Below the pieces are notes generated by a model. The model ran no database searches. It worked only from the letters and a program-made list of their open reading frames with translations, and was not told the origin of the DNA. Of a stretch of 64,000 bases of DNA, positions 22,140-33,116 are shown in pieces (the first letter of the stretch is position 1; each line of letters begins with the position of its first letter). The stretch is from Branchipolynoe longqiensis (Eukaryota; Annelida; Polychaeta; Phyllodocida; Polynoidae). The stretch is from contig CM059193.1 in NCBI GenBank assembly GCA_030323885.1, positions 90,039,825-90,103,824 on the forward strand, in the 5' to 3' direction. A program made the position numbers and the translations under genes.

Positions 22140-23170
22140 TACTGTGCACACACCGACTCCCCCAGTACTGCCCCCTCCCGTCCAGTCCACACACCGCCTC
22201 CCCCCGTACTGCCCATCCTGTTCACACACCACCTCCCCCAGTACTGCCTGTCCTGTTCACACACCGCCTCCCCCAGTACTGCCTGTCCTGTCCACACACT
22301 GCCTCCCCCCATACTGCCCGTCCAGGCCACACACCACCTCCCCCAGTACTGCCTGTCCTGTTCACACACCACCTCCCCCCGTACTGCCCGTCCTGTCACA
22401 CACTGCCTCCCCCCATACTGCCCGCCAGTCCACACACCACCTCCCCCAGTACTGCCTGTCCTGTTCACACACCGCTCACCCCAGTACACCTGTCCTGTCC
22501 AGTCCACACACCACCTCCCCCATACCGGCCCGCGATTCACCCACACCACCTCCCCCCGTACCCCGTCCAGTCCACACACCACCTCCCCCCGTACTGCCCG
22601 TCGTCCCACACACTGCCCCCCCCGTACTGCCTGTCCGTCCACACACCACCCCCGTCCCTCCACACACGACCCCGTACTGCCCGTCCAGTCCACCACCGCC
22701 TCCCCCCGTACTGCCCGTCCTGTCCACACACCGCCCTCCCCCGACCTGCCCGTCCCGTCCACACCACCTCCCCCCATACTGCCCGTCCCATCCACACACC
22801 ACCTCTCCCCGTACTGCACGTCCCGTCCACACACTGCCTCTCCCCGTACTGCACGTCCCGTCCACACACCACCTCCCTCCGTACTGCCGTCCTGTCCACA
22901 CACCGCCTCCCCCTGTACTGCCTGTCCCGTCCACACACCGCCTCCCCCAGTACTTCCCGTCCCGTCCACACACCGCCTCCCACTCTACTGCCCATCCTGT
23001 CCACACACCGCCTCCCCCCGTCCTACCCGTCCTATCCACACACTGCCTCTCCCCGTACTGCCGGTGCCGTTCGCACACCGCCTCCCCCAGTACTGCCCAT
23101 CTTGTCCACACACCGCCTCCACTGTCCTGCCCGTCCCGTCCACACACCGCCTCCCCCCATACTGTCAGTC
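22140..23170. repeat. 36-bp C-rich minisatellite
   Basis: About 28 units reading CACACACCGCCTCCCCC then a GTACTGCCCGTCCTGTC-type half. Most are 36 bp, with scattered 33-35 bp units. As 36 is divisible by three, very long frames are open in two plus and at least two minus frames (plus-strand repeats of HTPPPPVLPVLS). Openness in many frames, units with frame-breaking indels, and the absence of flanking non-repeat coding all argue against a gene. Confidence 0.92.
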
Positions 23171-23329
23171 CCCCGGGGCGCGTTGCCGCCCGGCGGCTGA
23201 GGAGAGCCATACCGGGCCGTACAGGGGTGTGCATCTGCCGCATGCATTTTTAAATATCATTAGAGTAAGAGAGTGTTTTTAGCACTGACATTACATCTCT
23301 TACAGCAGGAGCGCTATCCCACCGTCCCG

Positions 23330-23490
23330 TCGGTGACTTCTGAAGCAGGACGCTATGTTTCAGTAATAGTATAGGTTAATTATAAGGGACACTAAGCCAC
23401 AAGCTCTGTGACCAGAAATAGAGCATGGTTTCTGAAGCAGGACGCATACTTTGAGTAACTGTGTACATATTAATTGTGCATGTTAATTTT
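23330..23490. repeat. 75/94-bp tandem repeat, outlying units
   Basis: Two diverged units (TTCTGAAGCAGGACGCTATG, GTGACCAGAAATAGAGCATG) of the array that resumes at 23935. Confidence 0.65.
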
Positions 23491-23934
23491 AACATGGGTA
23501 ATTCACACACAGAGACTGGACAGCTGACACTTGACTATATGATACTGTGCCACCACCTTGTGGATCCTGCCCAAAATAACCACACAATGGCTACCATCGC
23601 TCCAGTGGTGCCACCTTGATGAACCTGGGTCGTTACTCAATACACTAGATAGGTGGCGAAACAATATCAAATTTCCCACCAATTTGCTCATGTCACCCTA
23701 CGGCAGTTTGAACTCCATGCACAACCGTCGCAGCCACCACCATCTTCGCACCATCCAGCTTTCTTCACCCACACACCCACACCACTAGATAAAGCTTGAA
23801 TCTATAGGGTTGGGGGTTTGAGTCCCACCCGATCCATTCATCAGCATTGGACCCGAAGAAGCAGAATGATGGCGGCTCCGGTTCCAACAACTCATACCTG
23901 TACCAATGACATAACCGATAAAATATAGCCATTG
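23491..23934. other. Non-coding, nothing recognised
   Basis: A stretch with a tRNA-like GGGTTTGAGTCCCACCCG near 23812 suggests an old SINE relic. No exon supported. Confidence 0.4.
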
Positions 23935-25145
23935 TACCAAATGCTGTCTCATGTTGTGAATTACACAGGACATGAAACGACAAGCCATATGACCAGAAGA
24001 CCAGGGAATATGTTTTAGTAACTGTGTATAGATTAATTAAACAGGACACAAATCTACAAGCCCTATGACGAGAAGACCAGGGAATATGTTTGAGTAACTG
24101 TGTATATATGAATTACACGGGACACAAATCTACAAGCCCTATGACGAGAAGACCGGGGAATATGTTTTAGTAACTGGGTATATATGAAGAGTTCATGCCC
24201 AAAACCACATATACGCCAATCCAAAACTTTTGTTTAAATCAAAGGTTTTTACCTGAACATAATTTTCATTCTCACTAATTCCACTTCTCATATGATCACA
24301 TGTGTATGATACAGTGAACAAAAAAGAAAGAATATAACAAGAATTATCTTTTTGAAGGAGTGATTCCAATGTTTATCTCCATTTTTGGATTGGCGTTTAC
24401 ATGTTTTTGCGTCTGAACTCTTCATATTAATTACTCAGGACACAAATCTACGAGCCCTATGACCAGAAGATCAGGATATATGTTTGAGTAACTCTGTATA
24501 TATTAATTACACAGGACACAAATCTACAAGCCCTATGACCAGAAAATCAGGATATATGTTTGAGTAACTCTGTATAGATTAAGTACACAGGACACAAATC
24601 TACAAGCCCTATGACCAGAAATAGAGCATGATTTCTGAAGCAGGGGGTTATGTTTCCGTAACTCTGTATAGATTAATTACATTGGACTCAAATCTACAAC
24701 CCCTATGACCATAAATACAGCATGATTTCTGAAGCAGGAGGCTATGTTTCAGTAACTGTGTATAGATTAAGTACACAGGACACAAATCTACAATCCCTAT
24801 GTCCAGAAGACCAGAGAATATGTTTTAGTAACTGTGTAGAGATTAAGTACACAGGACACAAATCTACGAGCCCTATGACCAGAAGAACAGAGAATATGTT
24901 TTAGTAACTGTGTATGGATTAAATACACAGGACACACATCTACAATACCTATGTCCAGAAATAGAGCATGATTTCTGAAGCAGGAGGCTATGTTTCAGTA
25001 ACTCTGTATAGATTAAGTACACAGGACACAAATCTCCAAGCCCTATGTCCAGAAATAGAGTATGATTTCTGAAGCAGGAAGCTATTTTTCCGGAAGTCTG
25101 TCCATATTAATTAGAAGGGACACGAATCTCCAAGCCTTTAACCAG
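23935..25145. repeat. 75/94-bp tandem repeat array
   Basis: Units contain GGACACAAATCTACAAGCCC, TATGACCAGAAGAC, TATGTTTTAGTAACTGTG and TATAGATTAATTACACA. A longer unit type carries an extra AATAGAGCATGATTTCTGAAG segment. A 238-bp TIR element (24186-24423) interrupts one unit. Confidence 0.85.
24186..24423. mobile_element. MITE with about 41-bp imperfect TIRs
   Basis: Left end GAAGAGTTCATGCCCAAAAC..ACGCCAATCCAAAA; right end TTTTGGATTGGCGTTTACAT..GAACTCTTC, its inverted complement with a few mismatches. Both flanks read ATAT, so the TSD is ATAT or a nested TA. It lies in a known repeat unit, so the empty site can be read from neighbouring units. No coding capacity. Confidence 0.85.
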
Positions 25146-25333
25146 ATGGCCGGCAAACAGACACTGGGTTCTAAATTGGCTAGCATATAATAATGTATGA
25201 AATTGTGTAGATAAATATTCCTGAGACTGCCATCTTGGTGTTGTTGTGCATTTTCTCCCAATTTTTCAACTTTCTGCACCAATATAGATAAAGATGGAGC
25301 ACTATTTCATTCCACTCGGCCACAACAGAGACG

Positions 25334-25545
25334 AGACGTATGTGATGTATAAGCATTATGTCAGTATTAAGGCGTGGAAGGGAATTATTATTATTATTGT
25401 TCTATTTCATTATCTACCGACCATTATCCTCGATATATTCACCTCCTATACTACATACTGCTACTGGTGGCGCCACCTTCGGCCCCCAGATGAACTACGG
25501 GCGTTCCCATTATCATTCGATCAGCACATTGTAACATGCTTCTCA
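25334..25545. repeat. Repeat X, copy 1
   Basis: Shares GATGTATAAGC.TTATGTC, GGCGTGGAAGGGA and TACTGGTGGCGCCACCT with 42499-42680, and more weakly with 31878-32045. An AT-rich microsatellite of variable length lies in the middle. Nature unknown. Confidence 0.6.
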
Positions 25546-25724
25546 CCCATAAGTTGTATTTTATTTAAAGATACAAATTAATCAGGACCTATTATGGGGC
25601 CAGACAGTTATCTCAGTCTTATGGGTGACGGAGACCCTGGAGCCACGTGTCTGCGGCTGGGCACGAGAATCAGTTGACCAGGCATGTGCGGACCGTGAAG
25701 TGATGGGCGAAGTGTTTTTTTCTT

Positions 25725-26021
25725 TCTTGAAGATTTATACTGCCTATCATTGATAAGTCTGAATAGACTTGTTTTCACCATTAGACAGTTTGTCAATAGT
25801 AAGCCTCAGTCTACACTTTTACCGACCCAAGGGATTTTTAACCTCCCACACCACATAGACATGGTATGAGAGCAACTGGCCTTTGATGTCGCTGTGAGTT
25901 ATACACAGCGGTGGAAATCCAAATTGGCAGAGGTGGGGGCAAGGGGAATCGAACCACCAACCTTCAGATTAGGAGTCTGACCTAGAAAAAAGTCAGGCAC
26001 TCTAACCACTCCGCCACAGAG
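25725..26021 (-). mobile_element. SINE-C copy
   Basis: Minus-strand copy: GGTGGAAATCCAAATTGGCA, GGGAATCGAACCACCAACC (B box complement) and CACTCTAACCACTCCGCCAC (A box complement). Its tail lies at 25712-25740 in a CT-rich run. Confidence 0.82.
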
Positions 26022-26719
26022 TAGGGAGTGTAGCCATGAAATACAAAAATAGCACTTGCCTCTTGTGTAAATTAGCGATGTTAGCCTCGGGCCAACATGC
26101 ATGGAACTGCCACCTATAGAGTATATTCCAACTAAGGCAGTGCTTGCTTGAATTGTCACTCACCGCATGGTTTGATCCAGCCAGGGATTGAACCATGTTA
26201 CCTACCAAAGCGGGAGGTGGATACTCACATCGTTCGGCCACTAGGTCTGGTATCTTCGATATAGGTATTGGTATAACCGATACATATGTAGGCATATGTT
26301 ATGTACAAAACATATCATTACTATTGTATATGTGAATTATCAAAGCCATGCCATATGTGCATCTTGGAATGATTAATATTGTTATTTCAGCTGACTTGAA
26401 CTGGCTGCTGATGGCAACATCAGACTACATATATATACATTATATTATAAATACATCTGATGTCATATGGCTGGAAGACAAGTGCTACAGTATTGACAAA
26501 ATACTTCATTCAATCAATTAACTACTCTTACAAATACAGGTTGAGCTTCCCACTTCCATAGTCCTGTATCTCATTCTAAATAAACCTCCTTCATCACCAA
26601 AACCCGCTATGTGTCGCCACTGTATGAGTAGCTGACTTTCACGTCATGGCGATAGAAAACTCTTTGGTCAAATGCCACATGGTGCTTGCTGTGACGCATC
26701 TCCCTCCTTTATGGCTGGC
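26022..26719. other. Non-coding with a degenerate tRNA-like head
   Basis: Near 26165-26245 the minus strand reads like a SINE head (GGCCGAACGATGTGAGTATC, then GGTTCAATCCCTGGCTGG). GTCATATGGCTGGAAGACAA near 26471 belongs to a motif also seen near 36047 and 63731. Otherwise nothing recognised. Confidence 0.4.
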
Positions 26720-26915
26720 ACCAAGCGTGTCAGCTACTTACGCTGCCTATTTGAGTGGCTCACCGCCACCTATTCATTAGCCCACCGGTTGTGTGGTCCC
26801 GAGCCCCGAACGCTGTCCGACCACCACCCCCCACCACCATAGCCCACCCGTCCACTCTGTCTCACCAGGAAACTCACAAGCCAACTCCGGAAATTAAAGA
26901 TTTCTTTTGCAAGCA
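26720..26915. repeat. Repeat Y, copy 1
   Basis: Related to 49400-49600: CTATTCATTAGC, CCAACTCCGGAAATTAAAGA and CTTTTGCAAGC are shared in the same order. It could be an old LTR or other retroelement end. Nature unknown. Confidence 0.45.
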
Positions 26916-27199
26916 TTCATCTATACACACAGAAGCTTTTTTTGTTATCGCTATAGCGATGTTTAAGCTTCTAGTGGGTGGTGTTTGAACTGTTCTGATG
27001 GATGATGGTTCGATATCTGATTGGGTTGTAGTTGGCAGGTGTGTGTATCACTGTGTTACTTATGGTGATAACTGAGTAGCGTAGTGAATGTGCTGGTGTT
27101 GCTGTTTGGTACATTGATGAAGTTAGTAGGATGATATGCATTGGCACATTGCAGCTGTTCAAAACCATTGCTGCGAAAAATCAATATTGGAGATAATAC

Positions 27200-27950
27200 T
27201 GCTTTTAACTCTGGTGGTAAACTAATATAGGGAATAATGTTACTTCTTCATCTGGTGGTAAAATTACTATTGTAAATAATGCTGCTTCTAGATCTTGTGG
27301 TAAGACTAATATTGTACATAATACTGCTTCTAAATCTGGTGGTAAAATTAATATTGGAAATAATGCGGTTTCTAAATCTGGTGGTAAAAGTAATATTCTA
27401 CATAATGCTGCTTCTAAATCTGGTGATAAAAGTAATATTGTACATAATGCTGCTTCTAAATCTGGTGGTAAAACTAATATTGGAAATAATGCGGCTTCTA
27501 AATCTGGTGTAAAAGTAATATTGTACATAATGCTGCTTCTAAATCTGGTGTAAAAGTAATATAGGAAATAATGCGGCTTCTAAATCTGGTGTAAAAGTAA
27601 TATTGTACATAATGCTGCTTCTAAATCTGGTGGTAAAACTAGAATTTGGAAATAATACTGCTTCTAAATCTAGTGGTAAAACTAATATTGTACATAATGC
27701 TGCTTCTAAATATGGTGGTAAAAGTAATATTGTACATAATGCTGCTTCTAAATCTGGTGGTAAACCTAATATTGGAAATAGTACTGCTTCTAAATCTAGT
27801 GGTAAAACTAATATTGTACATAATGCTGCTTCTAAATATGGTGGTAAAAGTAATATTGTACATAATGCTGCTTCTAAATCTGGTGGTAAACCTAATATTG
27901 GAAATAGTACTGCTTCTAAATCTAGTGCTAAAACTAATATTATCTATGTA
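27200..27950 (+). repeat. 42-bp minisatellite, forward arm
   Basis: About 17 units of ATGCTGCTTCTAAATCTGG..GGTAAAACTAATATTGTACA at exactly 42-bp spacing (GCTTC at 27284, 27326, 27368). Two end types alternate (ATTGGAAAT and ATTGTACAT). At least three units have lost a G (GGTGTAAAAG), which shifts any reading frame. Confidence 0.92.
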
Positions 27951-28014
27951 ATGTTGTTTTAGTAATAATGCAATTGTTGTTCAGCCAGGTTTGTCACCAT
28001 TATTTCTGCACATA

Positions 28015-28270
28015 TTTCCCAATAGTTTTACCACCAGCTTTAGAAGCAGCATTATTTTTAATATTACTTTTACCACCAGATCTAGAAGCCGCATTATTCC
28101 CTATATTAGTTTTACCACCAGATTTAGAAGCAGCAGTATGTACAACATTAGTTTTACCACCCAATTTAGAAGAATCATTATTTCCAATATTAGTTTTACC
28201 ACTAGATTTAGAAGCAGCACTATGTACAATATTAGTTTTACCACCCAATTTAGAAGCAGCATTATGTACA
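28015..28270 (-). repeat. 42-bp minisatellite, inverted arm
   Basis: Six units of the same minisatellite in reverse orientation (TTTTACCACCAGATTTAGAAG), about 65 bp from the forward arm. The two arms could fold into a long hairpin. Confidence 0.9.
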
Positions 28271-28599
28271 TTGATTCAGAAGTAGGCCTATGCCACTGCT
28301 TAACCGACAAATTAACCTACTGTTTTGTTTATATTGGTCAACATTGTTTACTGGAGTGAGGTCGATAGGATGCTCACGCCAGCTTTGTAGTGACTGACAT
28401 GTATGGGGCTTACCTACCTGTGTGCAAACCCTAGTTGCCCAGGCTGCTGTAACGTCAGCGGAGCCAGGTGAGTGTAGCGTTAGCAGCTTGTTGACGCTAC
28501 CAGCACTCCATAACAGAATATTCATATAATGTATTTATATAACACGATATAGTGGAGCAGACGATCAGTCATTCATTAGCAGCTATCCTTTACACAGGG
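28271..28599. other. Non-coding, nothing recognised
   Basis: Nothing recognised. Confidence 0.4.
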
Positions 28600-28918
28600 T
28601 GCAGTGACCGAATCGGTAGAGCGCAGGCTCCGCATGCGGGAGATATGGAGTTCAGTTCCTGGTCGAGTCAAATCAATGAGTGATACTTGTCGCTTTCTAA
28701 CCTGGCGCTTGGCATTAATAGGATAGAGCAAGTGCTGTTTAGCTCAGCATCAAGACAATATGACTGAGTGGGATATTGGGTCATGGGGCCGGCAGTCTGA
28801 TTTCCCAGTGGAGCAGCACTATAAAGTCGTCATGAGTGCACACTGTATACAAATCGGCGATACCCGTCCTGATATTACTTTAGATGTTTCCAGGACGTAA
28901 AACTCCAACAACCTACCA
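28600..28918 (+). mobile_element. SINE-A copy
   Basis: Head GTGACCGAATCGGTAGAGCG with B box AGTTCAGTTCC. Body ATGACTGAGTGGGATATTGG and TTTCCCAGTGGAGCAGCACT, end TCCAGGACGTAAAACTCCAA. Confidence 0.83.
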
Positions 28919-29282
28919 ACTACCCACTACACATTCTCGCAATTAAGTGTTTTATTTAAAATTCTTGAATAATTCCAATATTCCTCTGAGCTGACATTCC
29001 AAGTATATTTCAAACACAGGCTGAGATTTAACGACGATGCTGACTATTAACTACTAAGACACACACCATCTCAGCCAGCAAGCACTGATGACAATTTGAA
29101 GCTCACTGAGAAAAAACTGATGAAAATCAGCGCCGAGCATCTGAAGCAAGAGCAATTAGGCAAAAAGCAGCCACCTGCCTTAATGAACCAATTATTCTGT
29201 GCACTGCCTTCACTTCACAGTCCACCGGGCAATTATAGTTGGGTCGATACTGGAGTGCATGCATATATTAATGTGTGGCTTT
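28919..29282. other. Non-coding, nothing recognised
   Basis: Nothing recognised. The last few bases adjoin the left TSD of the RTE-like insertion. Confidence 0.4.
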
Positions 29283-29290
29283 TTATTACA

Positions 29291-30531
29291 TCAATCAATC
29301 AATAGTTCCATCCTCTAGTCGAGGGTTGGATGCAATGGTTCTCCACTTGTCCCGATGTTGTGCTGTTCTGATAGACTGTGAATAATTCAAGCCTGTCCAC
29401 TGTGAAATATTTGTAAACCATGATGTTCTTGGTCTCCCTCTCCCTCTACTGCCATTCACCTTCCCTTCCAACAATGTACGGTATATTGAACTCTGACGAA
29501 TGATGTGGCCAAAATAAATAAGTTTCTTTGTCTGTATAGTGGCAAACAAGCTTTTCTTATTTTTAATTTTTCTGAGAACTTCTTTGTTGGTGATCTTCTT
29601 TGTCCATGATATTTTCATCATCCTTCGATAAGTCCACATCTCAAATGCTGCTAAACGTTTGTACATTTTCTTAGAGATTGTCCATGTCTCTGCCCCATAC
29701 ATTAGAGTAGACCACACATAACACTGAAGAATATGCTTCCTTGTTTGTATTAATATCTTACTTGATGTTAACACTCTATTCATTTTGGAGAATGTTGTTC
29801 GGGCTATTGTTATCCTTCTTTTAATTTCTTCCTCACATCTCCCATCATTTGTAATCTTTTGTCCGAGATATATGAATTTGGATACTTGTTCTATGTTTGT
29901 GCCATCTATGGTTATATTGACATTTGGTTTATCTGTCTTTTTACTTATAACCATTGTTTTGGTCTTCCTGGCATTCATCTTCATGTTGAATAGTATTCCA
30001 GCTTTATTGATTCTATTCACTATATCTTGTAGGTTTTTCTCACTGTCTGCTAGTATTACACTGTCATCGGCATATCTAAGATTGTTGATGTTCATGCCAC
30101 CTATTGTCACTCCCTTGCAATCTTCAATGTGTCTGAAAATCATCTCTGTGTACAGGTTAAATAGACATGGTGACAATACACACCCCTGTCGAACTCCTCG
30201 TTTAATCATAACTTCATCCGATAGGCCCTGCTCCATTTTTATAAATGCACGTTGTGTCCAGTATAAGTTCACAATTAGTTTAATGTCTTTGCCATTGACA
30301 CCAATATCTTGTAAACATTTGATTAACAGTTCATGATTGACTCGGTCGAAGGCCTTCTCATAGTCAATAAAGCAGGCATAAACATCCTGGTTCACTTCAC
30401 AATAACGTTCACAAATCATTCTCATATTGAAAATCCCTTCACGTGTACCTCTTCCAGATATAAACCCACTTTGTACGTTACTGATTTGTTCTTCAATTTT
30501 CTGTCTGTTTCTCAGTAAAATTATTTTCATA
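29291..30531 (-). mobile_element. RTE-like LINE, 5'-truncated, with 8-bp TSD
   Basis: TTATTACA at 29283-29290 and 30532-30539 flanks the insertion. The 3' end on the minus strand is a short TTGA repeat (TCAATCAATCAATAG on plus). The 5' end is truncated and lies in a TA-rich tract. The near-absence of a 3' UTR is a known trait of the RTE clade. Confidence 0.85.
29295..30530 (-). CDS. RTE-like reverse transcriptase, C-terminal 411 residues
   Basis: Reverse transcriptase portion of a non-LTR retrotransposon, which would copy the element RNA into a nicked target. Residues near 20-25 read QSGFISG. FIDYEKAFDRVNH (about 54-66) holds the first catalytic aspartate, RQGCVLSPCLFN (about 114-125) is the next RT motif, and LRYADD (about 151-156) is the catalytic box. 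The C-terminal part has LMYGAETWTISKKM, IYFGHIIRQS and GRGRPRTSW, usual for RTE-type proteins. The endonuclease and RT fingers are missing because of 5' truncation, so this is a dead copy, but the frame has no stop or frameshift, which suggests a recent insertion. The stop codon lies inside the tail repeat. The first methionine is not a real start. Confidence 0.85.
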   Translation of the reverse strand: MKIILLRNRQKIEEQISNVQSGFISGRGTREGIFNMRMICERYCEVNQDVYACFIDYEKAFDRVNHELLIKCLQDIGVNGKDIKLIVNLYWTQRAFIKMEQGLSDEVMIKRGVRQGCVLSPCLFNLYTEMIFRHIEDCKGVTIGGMNINNLRYADDSVILADSEKNLQDIVNRINKAGILFNMKMNARKTKTMVISKKTDKPNVNITIDGTNIEQVSKFIYLGQKITNDGRCEEEIKRRITIARTTFSKMNRVLTSSKILIQTRKHILQCYVWSTLMYGAETWTISKKMYKRLAAFEMWTYRRMMKISWTKKITNKEVLRKIKNKKSLFATIQTKKLIYFGHIIRQSSIYRTLLEGKVNGSRGRGRPRTSWFTNISQWTGLNYSQSIRTAQHRDKWRTIASNPRLEDGTID

Positions 30532-30539
30532 TTATTACA

Positions 30540-30657
30540 TATATATATATATATATATTATATATAAATGTATAATCTATAAAGTAATCCAATATAAATA
30601 GACATATATCGATATAATAATGAATATATATAAGCAAATACATCAATAAATAACCAA

Positions 30658-30688
<31 letters not shown>

Positions 30689-30760
30689 AGTAACATATAT
30701 ATGTGAAGTATATATTTATAAACTAATATATCAACAAATACATATATGAACGAATAGACA
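30540..30760. repeat. TA/ATAT microsatellites
   Basis: Several TA runs (about 30538-30560 and 30660-30690) in AT-rich sequence, the target region of the RTE-like insertion. Confidence 0.85.
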
Positions 30761-30954
30761 ATTTAAAAATCGGAGCTCATGTGATCCTGACGCACTCTGG
30801 CTGGCATCTCCCTAAATGGTGGTGGTGCCAACCTGGCGCAGCGGGTTCCGGTCCGCAGCAAATATCACAATAAATAAGACATAAATAATAAATAGCAAGC
30901 AATTAAATACAAGGTTCCATACAACCCATATAGAATAGAAGCTCCGCCCCTTTA

Positions 30955-31847
30955 TACCCCTGTCACACTATGGCGTAACAGGCCACCGAGTGGGCAACAT
31001 AAAAATGACTTTTTTTACCTTGAGATACGTCGAGATACGTAGAAATTCTCGGCATTTCAGGGTCAATTTGGATGTCAGTGCAATGTAGTGGACGTTGGCA
31101 AAACGTCAGTCCAACATAATTGTAACGTGTCTCAATGAGTTAGAACATCCACAACAAAAATGGACCAATGTAATCCTAACGCGCATCCAGCACTTGCGGC
31201 ATCAGCCTAGTGAAACCCTAGCGGCACTTTGGCGTAGGACTCACATAATTACCCCTGCCCTAACGTAGCTACATGTGGCTCTCACATAATTTGTAATGTG
31301 AGTCTACGTCAGGCCTGCAAGAGAGCAGCGTCAGTCTAACAACAGTCTGGCATGCTCAGAGTAAGGACAGCAAGCACTCAACAAGCTCGATGTGAACATA
31401 ATGGATGCCTTTATGTACTCAAAGACAAAATGTTTGCACCACGTTCACACCACAATCACAGCACGTTTGTTTACATTCAAAGAACGTTGGTGCACGTTAC
31501 ATATGTTACGCGCATGCCATCCGTTCGTCAACTACGTCAAATACATCAAGACACATTGGAGATACGTTAGACTAACGTTAGACACATGTCAGAGACACGT
31601 TAGAGACACATTAGACCTACATCAAGATACTTTAACACCACATTGTCAACGCGCGGGCTTCACATTCCTCCAGGCTCTCCATCACTCTACCGGAAGTCGA
31701 CATAGCTCAAGGTAGACGATATAGCTCTAACAAACATCTAATGTATCTCCACATATGGCTAACATGAGCACAACATAAGCCCAACATAACCACATTTCAC
31801 CTATGTCAGCTTACGCTATCACGCTACTTCATAGTGTGACAGGGGTA
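30955..31847. mobile_element. ACGT-type TIR element, copy 2 (Harbinger-like MITE?)
   Basis: Ends TACCCCTGTCACACTATGGC and CATAGTGTGACAGGGGTA are inverted complements, with TTA on both sides (30952-30954 and 31848-31850). Length 893 bp. The inside still has many ACGT words (GATACGTCGAGATACGT, CAACTACGTCAAATACATC) but fewer than copy 1. ACATT/ACATC-type words sit in similar settings, as if CpG decay had eroded ACGT. No transposase. Confidence 0.8.
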
Positions 31848-31877
31848 TTATACTCATATAATAAATTATATATCACA

Positions 31878-32045
31878 TATATGTGGTGTATAGCGTATTA
31901 TGCGAGTATACAAATACGAAGGGAATTTCCTATTATTCTATATTATTATTATTACTGCATACCATTGTTATTCTCCGTAAGACTATGCACTTGACCGGTG
32001 GCGCCACCTGTGCTCACCCCACCCTCCACCTGGCTGACATTGTCC
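31878..32045. repeat. Repeat X, copy 3 (weak)
   Basis: GGTGTATAGCGTATTATGCG, GAAGGGAATT and GGTGGCGCCACCT align in order with copy 1 at 25334-25545. Confidence 0.5.
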
Positions 32046-32121
32046 AGACTGTGGTGACCCCTTTCAGTCACAAGGATCAGCAGGTGGCAGAAGGCTAGCG
32101 AAGCCGATCCCTATAGTGGAC

Positions 32122-32142
32122 CCCCCCCCCCCCCCCCCCATT
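32122..32142. repeat. Poly-C run
   Basis: More than 15 consecutive C; the length is likely to be polymorphic or misassembled. Confidence 0.9.
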
Positions 32143-32884
32143 GCGACCGCCCTCCCACTGCCATTCCCCAAAGGATGTTGTGTACAACCTGGCTGGGCGG
32201 TGGCAGATGAGGTATATTTTGCATTCGGCAGAATAAATCAACGGAGGACCCTGATGTTTGAAGCAACCGTTGAGTCATGTCTTACATTCCCCAGGCATAA
32301 CAGAAACCAGTCAATTACAAATGTAATTTATCGCTTTGAATAATGTTTGTGCCAAAGCGCCACTCTTACAGCCCTACTACAGAATTGTTTGACCCATAAC
32401 TGAAGCTTTCATTTATAATAATAAAACTGCATTCAATTGCTTTTAAATAATAAACATGTTACACAATTGATCAAATTGCAATACATGGTTCCGAAGACAT
32501 CTAGGTAGACTACCCATGTAAGCCTACTACATGGCAACGCACTAACCAGCAAGACCAGTGGATATATAGCTCAGCCTAAACAGTCTAAGTACTTCCTCAG
32601 ATGTTGCCAGGACATAAAACCCCCATCATCCAATCAAACTTGAAGGGCCAGCATCTGGCACAGATTCTCTTCGGTTCATTATCCATATCGGCATGACTAT
32701 CACTGCTGAAAGGAAGACATGCTGACAATGACTATGCCTGCTTTGTTGGTATAAAAATGCACTCTCTTCAAAGGGCTTTTCCTGCTCGTACACGGCTATA
32801 CTATGGACCCCTCCCCCATCTACGAGTGCGCACATTATTGTGAGAAGTGTTTGGATGAAGGGAACCCCAGTCTCCCAAAAATAA
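32143..32884. other. Non-coding; SINE-A tail relic
   Basis: A SINE-A end (AGATGTTGCCAGGACATAAA) lies at about 32583-32640. Nothing else recognised. Confidence 0.45.
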
Positions 32885-33116
32885 CGCCTACCCCCCCCCC
32901 ACACAGAACCCCCCCCCCCTGTACAGACTAAACAGAAATCCTCCCCATCCACACAGAACTACCATCCACACACAAAACACCCACACACACAGAACCACCA
33001 TAACTCCCACAACCCCACACATTGAACCACCATCCCCACAAATAACCCCTCCCCCACTCAGAATCACGCCCCACACAGAACCACCACCCACACACCAAAC
33101 TACAGCCCCACATATA
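32885..33116. repeat. CCACACAGAACCACC minisatellite, left part
   Basis: Irregular C/A-rich repeat built from CCACACAGAACC and CCCCCC blocks. It was split by the LINE-N insertion; the rest is at 34185-34320. Confidence 0.8.

Noticed and set aside
21958..23253. Proline-rich frame of 431 codons
   Set aside because: It follows a 36-bp repeat that is open in at least four frames. Units with odd lengths would shift a real frame, and no start context or domain is visible.
25294..25581. Membrane-protein-like frame of 95 codons
   Set aside because: It covers Repeat X and its ATT microsatellite; the hydrophobic run comes from the AT-rich core.
27603..27962. Gly/Ser/Lys-rich repeat protein (AASKSGGKTNI)
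   Set aside because: The peptide is tempting as an adhesive or silk-like repeat. Single-base losses in other units break the frame, a second frame is equally open and no start or signal peptide is seen. Kept only as a structural finding.
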